Shown here in pieces: positions 41,082-51,107 of a stretch of DNA of 64,000 nucleotides. Under the pieces are notes generated by a model. It did no database searches. It saw only the letters and a program-made list of their open reading frames with translations, and was not told the origin of the DNA. Source of the stretch: CAYQCE01 sp964415885 (GTDB lineage: Bacteria; Zixibacteria; MSB-5A5; JAABVY01; JAHJOQ01); the NCBI GenBank assembly GCA_964415885.1, contig CAYQCE010000011.1:7981-71980 (forward strand). The letters are read 5' to 3'. Both the position numbers and the translations under genes were made by a program. Numbering within the stretch: position 1 is the first letter of the stretch; every line of letters starts with the position of its first letter.

Positions 41082-42467
41082 ATGCACGAGAGAATACTTG
41101 TTGTAGATGATGACAAGCTTGTAAATGAATTCGTGGACGAAACGCTGACTCGTGCCGGGTATGATGTCACCTCGGCCATGTCCGGAGAGGAAGCTGTGGA
41201 GCTCATTGAGATCGAGGATTTCGATCTCGTGCTCTCGGATGTACGCATGCCCGGAATGGGCGGAATTGAGCTGCTCAAGGCTGTCCGCAGGCAGTCGCCG
41301 CAATCGCTGATAATCATGATTACGGCCTACGGGACGGTGAAGAATGCCGTTGAGGCAATGAAACTCGGCGCCTTTGACTATATTCTGAAACCGTTCTCGC
41401 CGGATGAAATCGAGATCATGATTAAGAAGGCTCTCAAGTTCCATGGGCTCCAGGTGGAGAACGACCGCCTCCGAAACGAGGTGGGCCGAAAATACAGTTT
41501 CGACAGCATTGTCGGCAAGAACAAAGAGCTTCAGGATGTTTTCGATCTCGTCAAGGTCGCCGCTGACAGCAAGGCGACCATTCTGATTACAGGTGAGAGC
41601 GGAACCGGTAAGGAACTGATTGCGAGGGCGATTCACTACAACAGTCCCCGCCGCGACAGCGCGTTTATCCGCGTGAACTGCGCATCCCTGCCGGAGAATC
41701 TAATCGAAAGCGAGCTCTTCGGGCACGAGAAGGGTGCTTTTACCGGCGCTATCAAGCAGAGTAAGGGGAGATTCGAGCTCGCGGACGGCGGAACGATTCT
41801 GCTGGATGAAATATCGGAGATGCCGCTCTCGCTTCAATCGAAGCTGCTGCGGGTTCTTCAGGAGTATGAGTTTGAGCGTGTCGGTTCCGGGAAACCGATC
41901 AAGGTCGACGTCCGAGTTATCGCGACTTCGAATCGGCATCTCAAGACGGAGATCAAGGAGGGCAACTTCCGCGAAGATCTCTACTTCCGCCTCAACGTGA
42001 TTCAAATCGAGCTGCCGCCGCTCCGCAACAGGCGGGATGATATCCCCGCACTCATTGACTTCTTCCTCGCCAAATACAACGAGGAAAACGCGAGGAATGT
42101 CGAGGGTATCTCTGACAAGGCTCTGACCGCACTTATGAAGTACCATTGGCCCGGAAATGTACGCGAGCTCGAGAACATTATCCAGCGCAGCGTTGTGACA
42201 TGCAGATCGAACATGATAACACCGGAACTCTTCCCCGGGTATATAATGGGCAGGGAGTCTTTCGATTCCGGCGATGTCGTTCTCCCTATGCCGGTCACGC
42301 TAGCGGAGCTGGAGAAGTTCGCGATCGTGGAGGCTTTGAAGTTCACCGGCGGCAATCGTACGAAGGCAGCCGATATTCTGGGTATTACTTCCCGAACACT
42401 GAGAAACAAACTCACAGACTACGATCTGAAGCAGAGAGTTCAGGCGGTGGAAGAGGAAACCATTTGA
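41082..42467 (+). CDS. NtrC-family sigma-54-dependent response regulator
   Basis: The 461-residue activator has a receiver domain (DDDK; phospho-acceptor in VLSDVRMPGMGG), an AAA+ domain with Walker A GESGTGKEL, the sigma-54 contact loop GAFTGA and LLDEISEMP, and a Fis-type helix-turn-helix (NRTKAADILGITSRTLRNKL) at the C-terminus. I chose ATG 41082, which follows GGGGAAGGTGAG. Its targets need sigma-54 promoters; none was convincingly found in this window. Confidence 0.93.
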   Translation: MHERILVVDDDKLVNEFVDETLTRAGYDVTSAMSGEEAVELIEIEDFDLVLSDVRMPGMGGIELLKAVRRQSPQSLIIMITAYGTVKNAVEAMKLGAFDYILKPFSPDEIEIMIKKALKFHGLQVENDRLRNEVGRKYSFDSIVGKNKELQDVFDLVKVAADSKATILITGESGTGKELIARAIHYNSPRRDSAFIRVNCASLPENLIESELFGHEKGAFTGAIKQSKGRFELADGGTILLDEISEMPLSLQSKLLRVLQEYEFERVGSGKPIKVDVRVIATSNRHLKTEIKEGNFREDLYFRLNVIQIELPPLRNRRDDIPALIDFFLAKYNEENARNVEGISDKALTALMKYHWPGNVRELENIIQRSVVTCRSNMITPELFPGYIMGRESFDSGDVVLPMPVTLAELEKFAIVEALKFTGGNRTKAADILGITSRTLRNKLTDYDLKQRVQAVEEETI

Positions 42468-42618
42468 TATCGCCCTCTGCGATAATTATACTTCATATAG
42501 ACGGCTGAAACCAATACCCACTCGACCGTCATCCCGCACAACTGGTTTCGAGTCGAGACTCGCTCACAGAGCGAGCGTTTGAGTTTCGACGATGAAATTC
42601 TGATCTTCGAGGGGGAAG

Positions 42619-43353
42619 ATGAACAAGCAGAGAGTCAGGAACCTGCTGGCCGAGGTCGAAAAGGACCTTGGCAACGAGGCGGCAGAGTCTCTCGATCGGC
42701 GCTTCGAGACAATCTCCGCCATAGTGTCACTGTTTCCCGAGAACGGAGAGGGGAGCAGTGTACTCGATGTGGGTACCCGGGACGGTCTCAGGCTCTTCCC
42801 GCTGGCGCTCATGAACTACCGCACGCATGGAGTCTGTCTAACCAGGGATACAATCAGAGATGATCTGGCCTACAGGTGGGAAAAGTACGGCATACTCGTC
42901 GAGAGAGCCAGTCGAGACTCGATAGCGTTTCCGTACCCAAATGACTATTTCGACTGGGTGATTTGCGACGAGTGCGAGTCTCTCTCGGCACGGGAATCGA
43001 CGGGGGCTCTGTCTGAGATCAAGAGGGTGCTGCGGCCGAAGGGGCGACTTATTCTGCAGGCCCCGAACACAGAGAGCGTTCGGGATAAGGCGCCACGCAG
43101 AGTCCGTGTATCGGAGGTAGTGGAGAGCATTTCGCCTCACAGTGTGACGGATAGGAACTCCCGGTCGGCTAATGCGGGTATACCGCTTCTGGCAGAGATG
43201 GTTGAGCGGTACGGCTTTAGCGTTCTGCTCAGAGTCTACACTGATCGGGGCTCCGCAGGCAAACTATCGGTGCGGGAAGGCATGGGGCGGATTATCAGCC
43301 GGTTCGTTCCACGACTGCGGGACACGGTCGTTATGGTATGTGAAATGAAATAA
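42619..43353 (+). CDS. SAM-dependent methyltransferase
   Basis: The 244-residue protein has a class I methyltransferase core (motif I VLDVGTRDG, about residue 48) and a methyltransferase-11-like stretch (FDWVICDECESLS ... IKRVLRPKGRLIL). The substrate is unknown. GGGGGAAG precedes the ATG. It lies 150 bases after the sigma-54 activator and could be a separate unit. Confidence 0.75.
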   Translation: MNKQRVRNLLAEVEKDLGNEAAESLDRRFETISAIVSLFPENGEGSSVLDVGTRDGLRLFPLALMNYRTHGVCLTRDTIRDDLAYRWEKYGILVERASRDSIAFPYPNDYFDWVICDECESLSARESTGALSEIKRVLRPKGRLILQAPNTESVRDKAPRRVRVSEVVESISPHSVTDRNSRSANAGIPLLAEMVERYGFSVLLRVYTDRGSAGKLSVREGMGRIISRFVPRLRDTVVMVCEMK

Positions 43354-43423
43354 CCGCTTGTCGGTCAGACGTTCGGTACGTATAACTGCATACGAAACCG
43401 ATAAGTCGCAGGAAGTGTATATC

Positions 43424-43615
43424 ATGCCCGTCAAATCGCCGCAAGTGCTTGAAGAGAAGGAGGAAGACTTCCGAGAGTTGCCGTGTCGTGATTTCGACAT
43501 GGACTGCTACGCTTTCGATAGTGTTGTCCCTTTCGGTTCCTATAAGAAATGCCAGGCATATATGCCTGGCATGGGTAGATGTCTATTTCTGCGGGATAAG
43601 CCCGGTTCCGAGTAG
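43424..43615 (+). CDS. Small four-cysteine protein of unknown function
   Basis: The 63-residue protein has four cysteines in two pairs (CRDFDMDC and CQAYMPGMGRC), which could bind zinc or an iron-sulfur cluster. GGAAG lies about 8 bases before ATG 43424; a longer reading from a TTG at 43358 has no such site. I do not recognise the family. It ends 4 bases before the convergent GWxTD gene. Confidence 0.45.
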   Translation: MPVKSPQVLEEKEEDFRELPCRDFDMDCYAFDSVVPFGSYKKCQAYMPGMGRCLFLRDKPGSE

Positions 43616-43619
43616 TTGA

Positions 43620-45080
43620 TCAGTACAAGATGCCCTTGGCTAATCTCTCCGCCCATTCCGGATCGAATCTCTCGCCCTTAAGGTTTGAATGAACGAGACG
43701 ATAGTCTCCGTACTGGGCGTCATCAACGAATACGAAATGGACCCCGCTCTGACGCTCGAGGCTGTGGTATTCCCAGATTTCGAATGGTTTCTGATCGAGT
43801 TCGTATGGAAACCGTCTAATCTCGTCCGGTTCGCCGTACTTCATCCATACCCGTCCCTGATCTGAACGCCAGCCATCATCCTTGTTAGCAATGCTCACCG
43901 AGAAATTCTCATTGGCATACTGGAAGCGTCGGAACATGTCGATCTTGTATTCGTTCACAGGCGTCGTTGGGTCAGGGTCTCTCCGCGCGAAGTAATCCTC
44001 ATAGAATTCCCGCTTGCCGGCCAGGCTGAGGTTTTCGAGGATATCCTTCTCCTGCTTTCCGAGTGCATAATGGAGAATCTTGCCGAGAAGCCTGGAATCG
44101 GCTTCGGTGAAGGCATCAGATGGTTGAGTCGGCAGCCTCTCCGCCTGGAATGACAGCAACTGGAACGGTTTTGATCGCTCGGCGAATTCGCCGGTTTCGG
44201 TATCGGTTACTTTCAAGTAGAGCTGATAGCTGCCTTCAGGCATGTCATGAATGTCTATCACGCTCGACACAAGTGCCGAATTCCCGGGCTTAACATACTC
44301 TCTTCGGCCGAAATTGGAGACGAGCGCTCCGCCTGGGTCCAGAAGCTTGCATTCGATAGTGTAATTCTTCCCTGCATCTTCACCGAAAGTCAGATTATAC
44401 ACCTCGGCGTAGTAATACATCACACTGTCCTCATCCACGAACATTCTGAGCGGATTGGGGACAACACGTCTCTGGCTCTTGTCGATTGGGGTGTAATCGG
44501 CAAGTTCTGTCTCTTCGGGTAGCAGATCGATCCTGTAAGCCAGTTCTATTCCGGACATGGTTATCGACGGCACATCGAAGCTCGGCACGGTTACCTTGAT
44601 GGATCGTGTGCCGAATTTACCCGATCCCGTTTCTCCCTCGGACTTCGAAGCCACGTCTTCGACAAAGAGCCTCGCGACGTATTCGCCCGGCTCCAGCGGC
44701 ATCGAAATCTGGTCCGTGATCTTGACGTGCTTATTGGTCGTCGCTTGCGGGTCTTCCACGAATGTCGCTATTTTTTTGAACAAGGTATCCACGAGAGATC
44801 CGTCCGGTCGTTCGATCTGGATAGTGACCTGAGCCGTGGCCTGGTATCCGGTATCGACTTGAGATGCGCTTCCGGCTTCGACATATGCAAATGTCAGCTC
44901 ATGCCGCAGAACTCCGTAGTAAAATTCGACCAGGCTTTTGCCCTCTTCCACCGGATAGTTGAAACTGGCATAGTCAAGCCATGCAGAGATATTGTTCGAC
45001 TGCGCTTTAGCGCGATCATACGTCACAAACGGACTAATCGCCAGTAGCGCGATCATTGTCATTGCTGTGATTCTTCTCAT
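43620..45080 (-). CDS. GWxTD-domain secreted protein
   Basis: The 486-residue protein has an N-terminal signal peptide (cleavage near RAKAQ) and beta-rich repeats that resemble the upstream paralogue. The C-terminal GWxTD domain begins near residue 385 (GWRSDQGRVWMKYGEPDEI ... FEIWEYHS). Here the third motif residue is R-S-D rather than x-T-D. Family function is unknown; members are common in Bacteroidota, Zixibacteria and related phyla. It follows a second GWxTD gene by 18 bases and probably shares its operon. Confidence 0.85.
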   Translation of the reverse strand: MRRITAMTMIALLAISPFVTYDRAKAQSNNISAWLDYASFNYPVEEGKSLVEFYYGVLRHELTFAYVEAGSASQVDTGYQATAQVTIQIERPDGSLVDTLFKKIATFVEDPQATTNKHVKITDQISMPLEPGEYVARLFVEDVASKSEGETGSGKFGTRSIKVTVPSFDVPSITMSGIELAYRIDLLPEETELADYTPIDKSQRRVVPNPLRMFVDEDSVMYYYAEVYNLTFGEDAGKNYTIECKLLDPGGALVSNFGRREYVKPGNSALVSSVIDIHDMPEGSYQLYLKVTDTETGEFAERSKPFQLLSFQAERLPTQPSDAFTEADSRLLGKILHYALGKQEKDILENLSLAGKREFYEDYFARRDPDPTTPVNEYKIDMFRRFQYANENFSVSIANKDDGWRSDQGRVWMKYGEPDEIRRFPYELDQKPFEIWEYHSLERQSGVHFVFVDDAQYGDYRLVHSNLKGERFDPEWAERLAKGILY

Positions 45081-45098
45081 GCTACATTCTCCCGATCA

Positions 45099-46451
45099 TC
45101 ATTGATCAAAATCATCAAATCCTTCGTGCAGGCCCCCGCGACGGCCATCGTACGGGTATGTCAAATGGTAATCGCCCGTGTGATGCGTGTCCTCAAAAAC
45201 AAATGTGCGCGACAAGCTGTAGTAGTGCCATACCTGATAAGGTACACTGGACAGCTCGAACGGATAGCGTTCAACATGATCCGGTTCGCCGAAAATCACA
45301 TAGATTCGACCTCGATCGGTTTCCCAGCCCTCCTGGTTGACTACCGAGAAGTACTTGTTGGCATGACGAATCCGTGCGTAATACAGGCCTTTGCTCTCGT
45401 TTTCGGGCGTAGCCGGGTATCTGTCGTGTTCGGCCCAGAACTCGTTGAACGCCTTCTGTCGGACTTCGAAGTCCTCGTCTTTGAGTTCTTCCAGCTCGTC
45501 CATCTCATCGCCCGACGCGATGTACTTGAGCTGCTCGATTGCTCTCTCGAAATTGTTCTTGACCAGCGCGCTCAGAGACCACTCAACCTCGAACCGGGTC
45601 TCGCGCTTTGCCCATGTCTTTCTTCGTTTTTCCTTCAACTCGAACTCGATCTTGTACGAATCGGGAACGAGACTTTCCGTAGGAATCTGCTTTATCAATC
45701 TTGTGACCGGCTTATCAGTTTCCATTTCAAGCCGGTCCTTGTATACCGTTCCCTCTTGCTCGCCCTTGACCTTGTACTCGATGAGAAGGTTCTTTTCGTC
45801 ATCGGTGTTGTTGTAGATTTCCACGTAGAACCAGGCGCTCTTTGACTCCCCGCTAAGGCTCGCGCTTACCAGCGGGATAATCTTCTTTTCACCCTTCTGA
45901 AAACCGGGGTTACCGGTTGTGTCGTCTATAACGTCATACACGAGCTCGATTCCGGACATATCAATGTCATCTCTGAACAGGTCATCGACCTTAACCTTCC
46001 GCTCGTGGGAAGCAACCTTGCCGGAGTGCTTATCGATCAGATTGCACGAGACTTTGAAATCGCCTTTCGGGATATCCACATTCATCTGATTCACGAGATA
46101 GGACGATGGATCCTGAGTTGCCTCGTACGATCCAACACGGTACTTCCTTTCGCGAGAGAATCCTGTAACCTGTTTATCATCTTCGTACACTATCACGCTG
46201 ACTTCGTATGTGGAGACAAACTGATCGCCCGCTCTGAAATACTGCAGACTGCTGTTGTAAACCTTGTAGTAGACTTCGAGCGTCACGACCTCTTCGTCCG
46301 CATCGGATTGAAAAAGGGCGTAGCTGAAGTCGAATGTCGGCTCGTCCGCCGGCGTGCTTTCTATGTATCCTGTCTGTGGCATCGCACGAGGGGTCACCAT
46401 GAGGAGCGCACAGAGAGTCAGGATAAACGAGAAACTTGTTGGCTTGTTCAT
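45099..46451 (-). CDS. GWxTD-domain secreted protein
   Basis: The 450-residue protein has a signal peptide (cleavage near RAMPQ) and is related to the neighbouring gene over its full length. Shared elements include the DMSGIELVYDV region and the C-terminal GWETDRGRIYVIFGEPDHVERYPF ... YQVWHYYS. Tandem duplication is likely. The gene lies 142 bases downstream of an ABC permease gene on the same strand, so the GWxTD pair may belong to the transporter operon. Function unknown. Confidence 0.85.
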   Translation of the reverse strand: MNKPTSFSFILTLCALLMVTPRAMPQTGYIESTPADEPTFDFSYALFQSDADEEVVTLEVYYKVYNSSLQYFRAGDQFVSTYEVSVIVYEDDKQVTGFSRERKYRVGSYEATQDPSSYLVNQMNVDIPKGDFKVSCNLIDKHSGKVASHERKVKVDDLFRDDIDMSGIELVYDVIDDTTGNPGFQKGEKKIIPLVSASLSGESKSAWFYVEIYNNTDDEKNLLIEYKVKGEQEGTVYKDRLEMETDKPVTRLIKQIPTESLVPDSYKIEFELKEKRRKTWAKRETRFEVEWSLSALVKNNFERAIEQLKYIASGDEMDELEELKDEDFEVRQKAFNEFWAEHDRYPATPENESKGLYYARIRHANKYFSVVNQEGWETDRGRIYVIFGEPDHVERYPFELSSVPYQVWHYYSLSRTFVFEDTHHTGDYHLTYPYDGRRGGLHEGFDDFDQ

Positions 46452-46593
46452 TTACGTCACGCTCCGTTTGATTGGAATTCCGCTGTCAAGACCCACTCCA
46501 TCTATTATAACGTTCAGCACGCCAAAAGGTTTACTCGGTTTGTAGTTAGATGATTGCAGGATGGGCTGCTCAAGGCAAGATAAAATCGATCGA

Positions 46594-47835
46594 CTACTCA
46601 TATCTCAGAGATATGACAGGATCGACACGGGATGCCCTGAACGCAGGGTAGACACCGGAAACAAGGCCAACTCCCACAGCGACGCCGAATCCGAGTACGA
46701 CACCCTCGACCGGTACCCCAAACGGCAGCCCGGTGGCGCCCGCGACCGCGATTCCGATCAGGAGACCGAAGCCGATGCCGATCAGACCGCCGGAGCAGGA
46801 AAGGGTTATAGCTTCGATCAGGAACTGGAACACTATGTTCGCGCGACGCGCTCCGATGGCCTTTCGAACTCCGATTTCGCGTGTGCGCTCGGTTACCGAA
46901 ACGAGCATTATGTTGAGCACGCCTACTCCGCCGACCATTAGCCCGATAGATGAGATAACGAGCATTACAACTACGATCGTGGCTGTGATATCTTCGTAGA
47001 GGTCCACGAGGCTCTCCTGCGTGAAGACCGCGAAGTCATTATCCTTGTTGAATGGCACCCCGCGGTGAAGGCGCAGTGCATTGACTATCTCTTCCTCGGC
47101 CTCGTCCATCTTGTCAGCCGATTCTGCTGATACGGCCAGCCAGAGGGCCTTTTCCCAGGGATACAGTCTCATGAATGTATTGAGCGGGATAGCTATGAAC
47201 TGGTTCGCGTTGTCATCGAAATTGACGTCGCGCTCCTCCATCACGCCTACAACGTCGAACTTTGTGCTGTTTACGATGATAGATTTACCGATGGGATCTT
47301 CTCCAACGAAGAGGCCGTCCGCAATCTCCGACCCTATCGCACAGACCCGGGCGGCATGGTGGTTTTCCGTTTCTGTGAAGAAACGACCGCGAGCCGCATA
47401 TGTATTGTTGACTTTCTCCCAGTCGGGTGTTGTGCCGAAGAAAGTCGGGCGCTCAATCGACTTGTTTCTGTACTTGACAATATTGCCGCCTGACTTGAAG
47501 TAACTGTTCTGCGGAGCCACGGCATCCACCGATGGACACTGTTGCATGATGACTTCGGCATCCGCAAATGTGATCGGCTTGCGCTTCCGTTCCTCATCCG
47601 AGAGATCGGCACGATTAGTGTTTGGTGGAAAGCGGCTTATATAGATGGCGTTCGATCCCATGTTCTCTATAGATCCCTTGACGTACGAGTCGACGCCCTC
47701 GATGATCGCCATCATTGCGATCACAGAGGCGACGCCTATCAGCACACCGAGTATGGTCATGAACGACCGGAATTTATTGGCCCAAATCGAATCAAGGGCC
47801 ATCTTCACGCCTTCGAGACCCTCAACGATATTCAA
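46594..47835 (-). CDS. MacB/FtsX-type ABC transporter permease (second of two)
   Basis: The 413-residue protein has a MacB-like topology. One N-terminal membrane helix (about residues 20-45) precedes a large periplasmic domain of some 240 residues, and three C-terminal helices end the protein (from about residue 285, with SVTERTREIGVRKAIGARR between two of them). There is no ATPase domain; that is supplied by the gene at 49049. It overlaps the first permease gene by 4 bases. The two permeases are related but distinct, suggesting a heterodimer. Confidence 0.9.
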   Translation of the reverse strand: MNIVEGLEGVKMALDSIWANKFRSFMTILGVLIGVASVIAMMAIIEGVDSYVKGSIENMGSNAIYISRFPPNTNRADLSDEERKRKPITFADAEVIMQQCPSVDAVAPQNSYFKSGGNIVKYRNKSIERPTFFGTTPDWEKVNNTYAARGRFFTETENHHAARVCAIGSEIADGLFVGEDPIGKSIIVNSTKFDVVGVMEERDVNFDDNANQFIAIPLNTFMRLYPWEKALWLAVSAESADKMDEAEEEIVNALRLHRGVPFNKDNDFAVFTQESLVDLYEDITATIVVVMLVISSIGLMVGGVGVLNIMLVSVTERTREIGVRKAIGARRANIVFQFLIEAITLSCSGGLIGIGFGLLIGIAVAGATGLPFGVPVEGVVLGFGVAVGVGLVSGVYPAFRASRVDPVISLRYE

Positions 47836-49052
47836 TTCTCATACCTCATTGCATCCACGGGATCGAGTTTCGAGCCTTTCAGGGCAGGGTAGAGGCCGAA
47901 TATTACGCCGATACCCGTCGAGACCATGACTCCGCCGCCTACTGCGATCGGCGAAATCACAAATGGGAGGTCGCCCGCATTCGCCAGTGACTTGGCAAGA
48001 ATCAACCCGAGGCCGATACCCACCACACCGCCTGCGCATGACATCAGCAGCGCCTCAAGAATGAACTGAAGCAAAATGAACTTGCGGCGTGCACCGAGTG
48101 ATTTCCGGATTCCGATTTCGCGTGTCCGTTCAGTAACCGACACCATCATGATGTTCATGACGACTATTCCCGCAACGATCAGTGCGATAGCCGGAATGGC
48201 GATAGCGGTTACTCGGACCGCCTTCGTTATCTGCTCATAGAATGCCATCATTCCCGCGGAGGTCGTAACGGCGAAGTCATCTTCCTCCTTGTAGGGGACA
48301 TGTCGGCGCGTTCGCAGCATCATCCGCACTTCGTCGATTGTCTCTTGAAGCCGGTCCACGGCTGGTGCTTCCACCATTATTGTGAGGCTGCGGCTGACTC
48401 CGAAGTGCTTTCTCATCGTATTGAGCGGGATGAGCGCGAACATATCGAGATCCTGACCGAGAATTGCGCCGCGAGGTTTTGCCACGCCGACGACCGTGAA
48501 TCTGTGACCGCCGATCGATATCTCCTTGCCGAGGGCATTGAACGGCTCGAACAGCCGCTCGTAGACTGTCTGGCCGATGACGACCATATTGCGGGCGTGC
48601 ACGTCCTCAAAATCCGAATACATGCGGCCCTCGCCGATCTGGAAATCGGTGATCTGAGTGATGTTGGCTGTGCATCCAGCTATGGGGACGCTTCTCATCT
48701 TCTCGCTTCTGTATTTCACGGTTTTCTGGTCGTTCGCCTGCGCACCGACTCGCCTGCAGGACACACAGTCATTTGAAAGTGCACGATAATCCCGGATCGA
48801 AATGTCCATGCGCTTGAGCGCCTTCAGCCACTCCTCTTCGGATGTTATCATCCCGAATTTGGAGACCGTGAATGTGGAGGGACCCATCTGATTGATGAGG
48901 GACGCTACCTTGTGGTTCATTCCTTCGACGATACTCACAATCGCGATGACCGAAGTCACGCCGATAACAACGCCCAGGATTGTCAGGGTGCTCCGCAAGA
49001 GATTCGCCCTCAATGCCTGTGCGGAGAGCGCGATGAGATCGAGTATTCTCAT
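47832..49052 (-). CDS. MacB/FtsX-type ABC transporter permease (first of two)
   Basis: The 406-residue protein has the same topology as the next permease: helix near residues 20-45, MacB-type periplasmic domain, three terminal helices with SVTERTREIGIRKSLGARRKF. Its periplasmic part has a cysteine pair (DCVSCRRVG, about residue 97). Start and stop overlap the ATPase and the second permease by 4 bases each, so the three are translationally coupled. Confidence 0.9.
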   Translation of the reverse strand: MRILDLIALSAQALRANLLRSTLTILGVVIGVTSVIAIVSIVEGMNHKVASLINQMGPSTFTVSKFGMITSEEEWLKALKRMDISIRDYRALSNDCVSCRRVGAQANDQKTVKYRSEKMRSVPIAGCTANITQITDFQIGEGRMYSDFEDVHARNMVVIGQTVYERLFEPFNALGKEISIGGHRFTVVGVAKPRGAILGQDLDMFALIPLNTMRKHFGVSRSLTIMVEAPAVDRLQETIDEVRMMLRTRRHVPYKEEDDFAVTTSAGMMAFYEQITKAVRVTAIAIPAIALIVAGIVVMNIMMVSVTERTREIGIRKSLGARRKFILLQFILEALLMSCAGGVVGIGLGLILAKSLANAGDLPFVISPIAVGGGVMVSTGIGVIFGLYPALKGSKLDPVDAMRYEN

Positions 49053-49744
49053 GACACTGAAGCTTTGGTGTGCCGCTCTTCTCTTTCTATACTGCCGTCG
49101 CGGATGTAGATAACCCGTTCCGCGTATTTTGCGATGTGATGTTCGTGAGTGACCATGATGATAGTATGACCCGAGTCGTGAAGCTGCGAAAACAGGCTCA
49201 TTATCTCCTCGCCGGTAGTTGTATCGAGGTTCCCGGTCGGTTCGTCCGCGAGAATTATAGAGGGGTTGTTGACGAGCGCGCGGGCGATCGCCACTCGCTG
49301 TCTCTGACCACCCGATAGCTCGTTCGGCTTGTGGTTCATCCTGTCGAGCAGGTCGACCGATGTCATCGCCTCGATAGCCCTCTCGCGACGTGTCACGGAG
49401 TCGGTACCACTGTAAATCAGAGGAAGTTCCACATTGTGCAGTGAGGTTGCGCGGGGGAGAAGATTGAATGTCTGGAATACGAATCCAATCTCCTTGTTTC
49501 TGATTCGGGCGAGTTCGTCGTCGTTCAGATCCGACACCGCCTGGTCATTGAGATAGTATTCGCCCCTGCTCGGAGTGTCGAGGCAGCCAATTAGATTCAT
49601 CAGAGTCGATTTGCCCGAACCGGACGGTCCCATGATCGCGAGATATTCGCCCCTTTCGACCGACAGGTTTACGCCCTGTAGCGCGTGAAGCTCTTCCTCA
49701 CCCATGATGTACGTTTTCCAGAGGTCTACCGTCTTTATTATCAC
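49049..49744 (-). CDS. ABC transporter ATP-binding protein (MacB/LolD type)
   Basis: The 231-residue ATPase has Walker A GPSGSGKST, Q-loop, the signature LSGGQRQRVAIARAL, Walker B IILADEPTGNLD, and the H-loop His in MVTHEH. It belongs to the MacB/LolD subfamily that energises FtsX-type permeases. It couples by 4-base overlaps to the adaptor gene upstream and the first permease downstream. Confidence 0.94.
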   Translation of the reverse strand: MIIKTVDLWKTYIMGEEELHALQGVNLSVERGEYLAIMGPSGSGKSTLMNLIGCLDTPSRGEYYLNDQAVSDLNDDELARIRNKEIGFVFQTFNLLPRATSLHNVELPLIYSGTDSVTRRERAIEAMTSVDLLDRMNHKPNELSGGQRQRVAIARALVNNPSIILADEPTGNLDTTTGEEIMSLFSQLHDSGHTIIMVTHEHHIAKYAERVIYIRDGSIEREERHTKASVS

Positions 49745-51099
49745 TCTTCGTCTTCCGCGTTATTGTTCTCGTCTCGTCTCTCGATTTTCACCATATCGTC
49801 ATGCTTCAGCCTGCGAAGCATCCTGTACGGCCCGATTACTATTTCTTCGCCGCCCTGAAGCCCGAAGGTTATCTCGATATCCTGCCTGTCCGCTATGCCG
49901 GTCGTGACCTTAACGAATTTCGCCCGTCCGTCTCTAATAACGTAAACGCCCTGATACTCTTTCGCTTCCGCGAGCCACTCCTGCAGGTCGGCGTCAGCTT
50001 CGGAATCGGCTTGCGCGGCAATCGCGCCGGAACTCTCCTTCTCCGGCTCGGACTTTTTCTCTTCCGGTAGCTCATCCCGGATAACCACCGCCTGGATCGG
50101 GACCTTCAAAACATCGAAGTGCTCTGCTGTTGTGATGTCAACCTCGGCAGTCATTCCCGGTTTCACGTGCGAATATGTTTCGACAAACTGAACGTTCACT
50201 ATGAAATTCGTTATCTGGTCCTGGGACGAGAATCCCGAGACTCTGGCTGAATTCCCGACCTTGGTGACAATTCCCTTGAAGACCGTATCCGGAAAAGCGT
50301 CCACGTTAATCGCGGCTTTCTGTCCGAGTCTTACCGACGCTATGTCGGTTTCGTCAACCTCGGCCTCGACTTCGATTTCGCTCAGGTCGGAGACAGTCAT
50401 GATAACCGTTCCCGGGTTGTTCATCGTACCGACGAGCACGATCTCACCGACTTCGGCATTCAGTTCGGTTATCACCCCGTCGATAGGTGCACGGAGAATA
50501 GTTTTGTCGAGCTGGTCATTGGCCTGCGTCAGGCTCGCGCGAAGCTCCTCGATCCTGTATTCGGCGGATTCGTACCGGGCCTTTGCCACCTCGTAGGCGG
50601 TCTCGGCTGTGATTTTCTGCTCCTCAGACATCAGGCCTTTCTGGAAGAGCCGCACCGCGCGGTCTCTCGCCATTCGAGCTTCGAGCATGCTCGCCTCATT
50701 CTGCTTCATCGTTGCGCGGGCGGAAGCCAGCGACGCATTCGCCATCCTCACAGCAGCCTCATAGCGGGTCTGATCCAGTCTTACGAGAAGATCGCCCGCC
50801 AGAACAGTGTCGCCCTCGTCAACCGGAAGCTCTACAATAGTCGCCTGCACGGAGGCCTGGATACTGACCTCTGTTTTGGGTTGCACTCGACCAGTTGCAG
50901 TGACCTCCGAAATCACATCACCTTTTTCGACCTCGCCGGCGGTAATCGCATGCCCTTTTTCTGACGAACTTGCGAGATTTGCAATGATTATGATAGCGAG
51001 GACGACGACAACGCCAAGGACAATCAGGAGTTTCTTGCGCGACTTCTTCTTCGCGCGCCCGGCATTCGTATTCGATGTGTTATCCACCAATTCCTTCAC
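49741..51099 (-). CDS. MacA/HlyD-type periplasmic adaptor protein
   Basis: The 452-residue adaptor has a cytoplasmic basic stretch, one membrane anchor (about residues 24-44), a biotinyl-lipoyl-like domain split around a long helical hairpin (about 100-200), and beta-barrel and membrane-proximal domains. The C-terminal 30 residues are acidic. An insert rich in Glu, Lys, Ser and Ala sits near residue 355-380. It would join the MacB-type permeases to the TolC-like channel encoded just upstream. Confidence 0.9.
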   Translation of the reverse strand: MKELVDNTSNTNAGRAKKKSRKKLLIVLGVVVVLAIIIIANLASSSEKGHAITAGEVEKGDVISEVTATGRVQPKTEVSIQASVQATIVELPVDEGDTVLAGDLLVRLDQTRYEAAVRMANASLASARATMKQNEASMLEARMARDRAVRLFQKGLMSEEQKITAETAYEVAKARYESAEYRIEELRASLTQANDQLDKTILRAPIDGVITELNAEVGEIVLVGTMNNPGTVIMTVSDLSEIEVEAEVDETDIASVRLGQKAAINVDAFPDTVFKGIVTKVGNSARVSGFSSQDQITNFIVNVQFVETYSHVKPGMTAEVDITTAEHFDVLKVPIQAVVIRDELPEEKKSEPEKESSGAIAAQADSEADADLQEWLAEAKEYQGVYVIRDGRAKFVKVTTGIADRQDIEITFGLQGGEEIVIGPYRMLRRLKHDDMVKIERRDENNNAEDEE

Positions 51100-51107
51100 C
51101 TTCTCCC

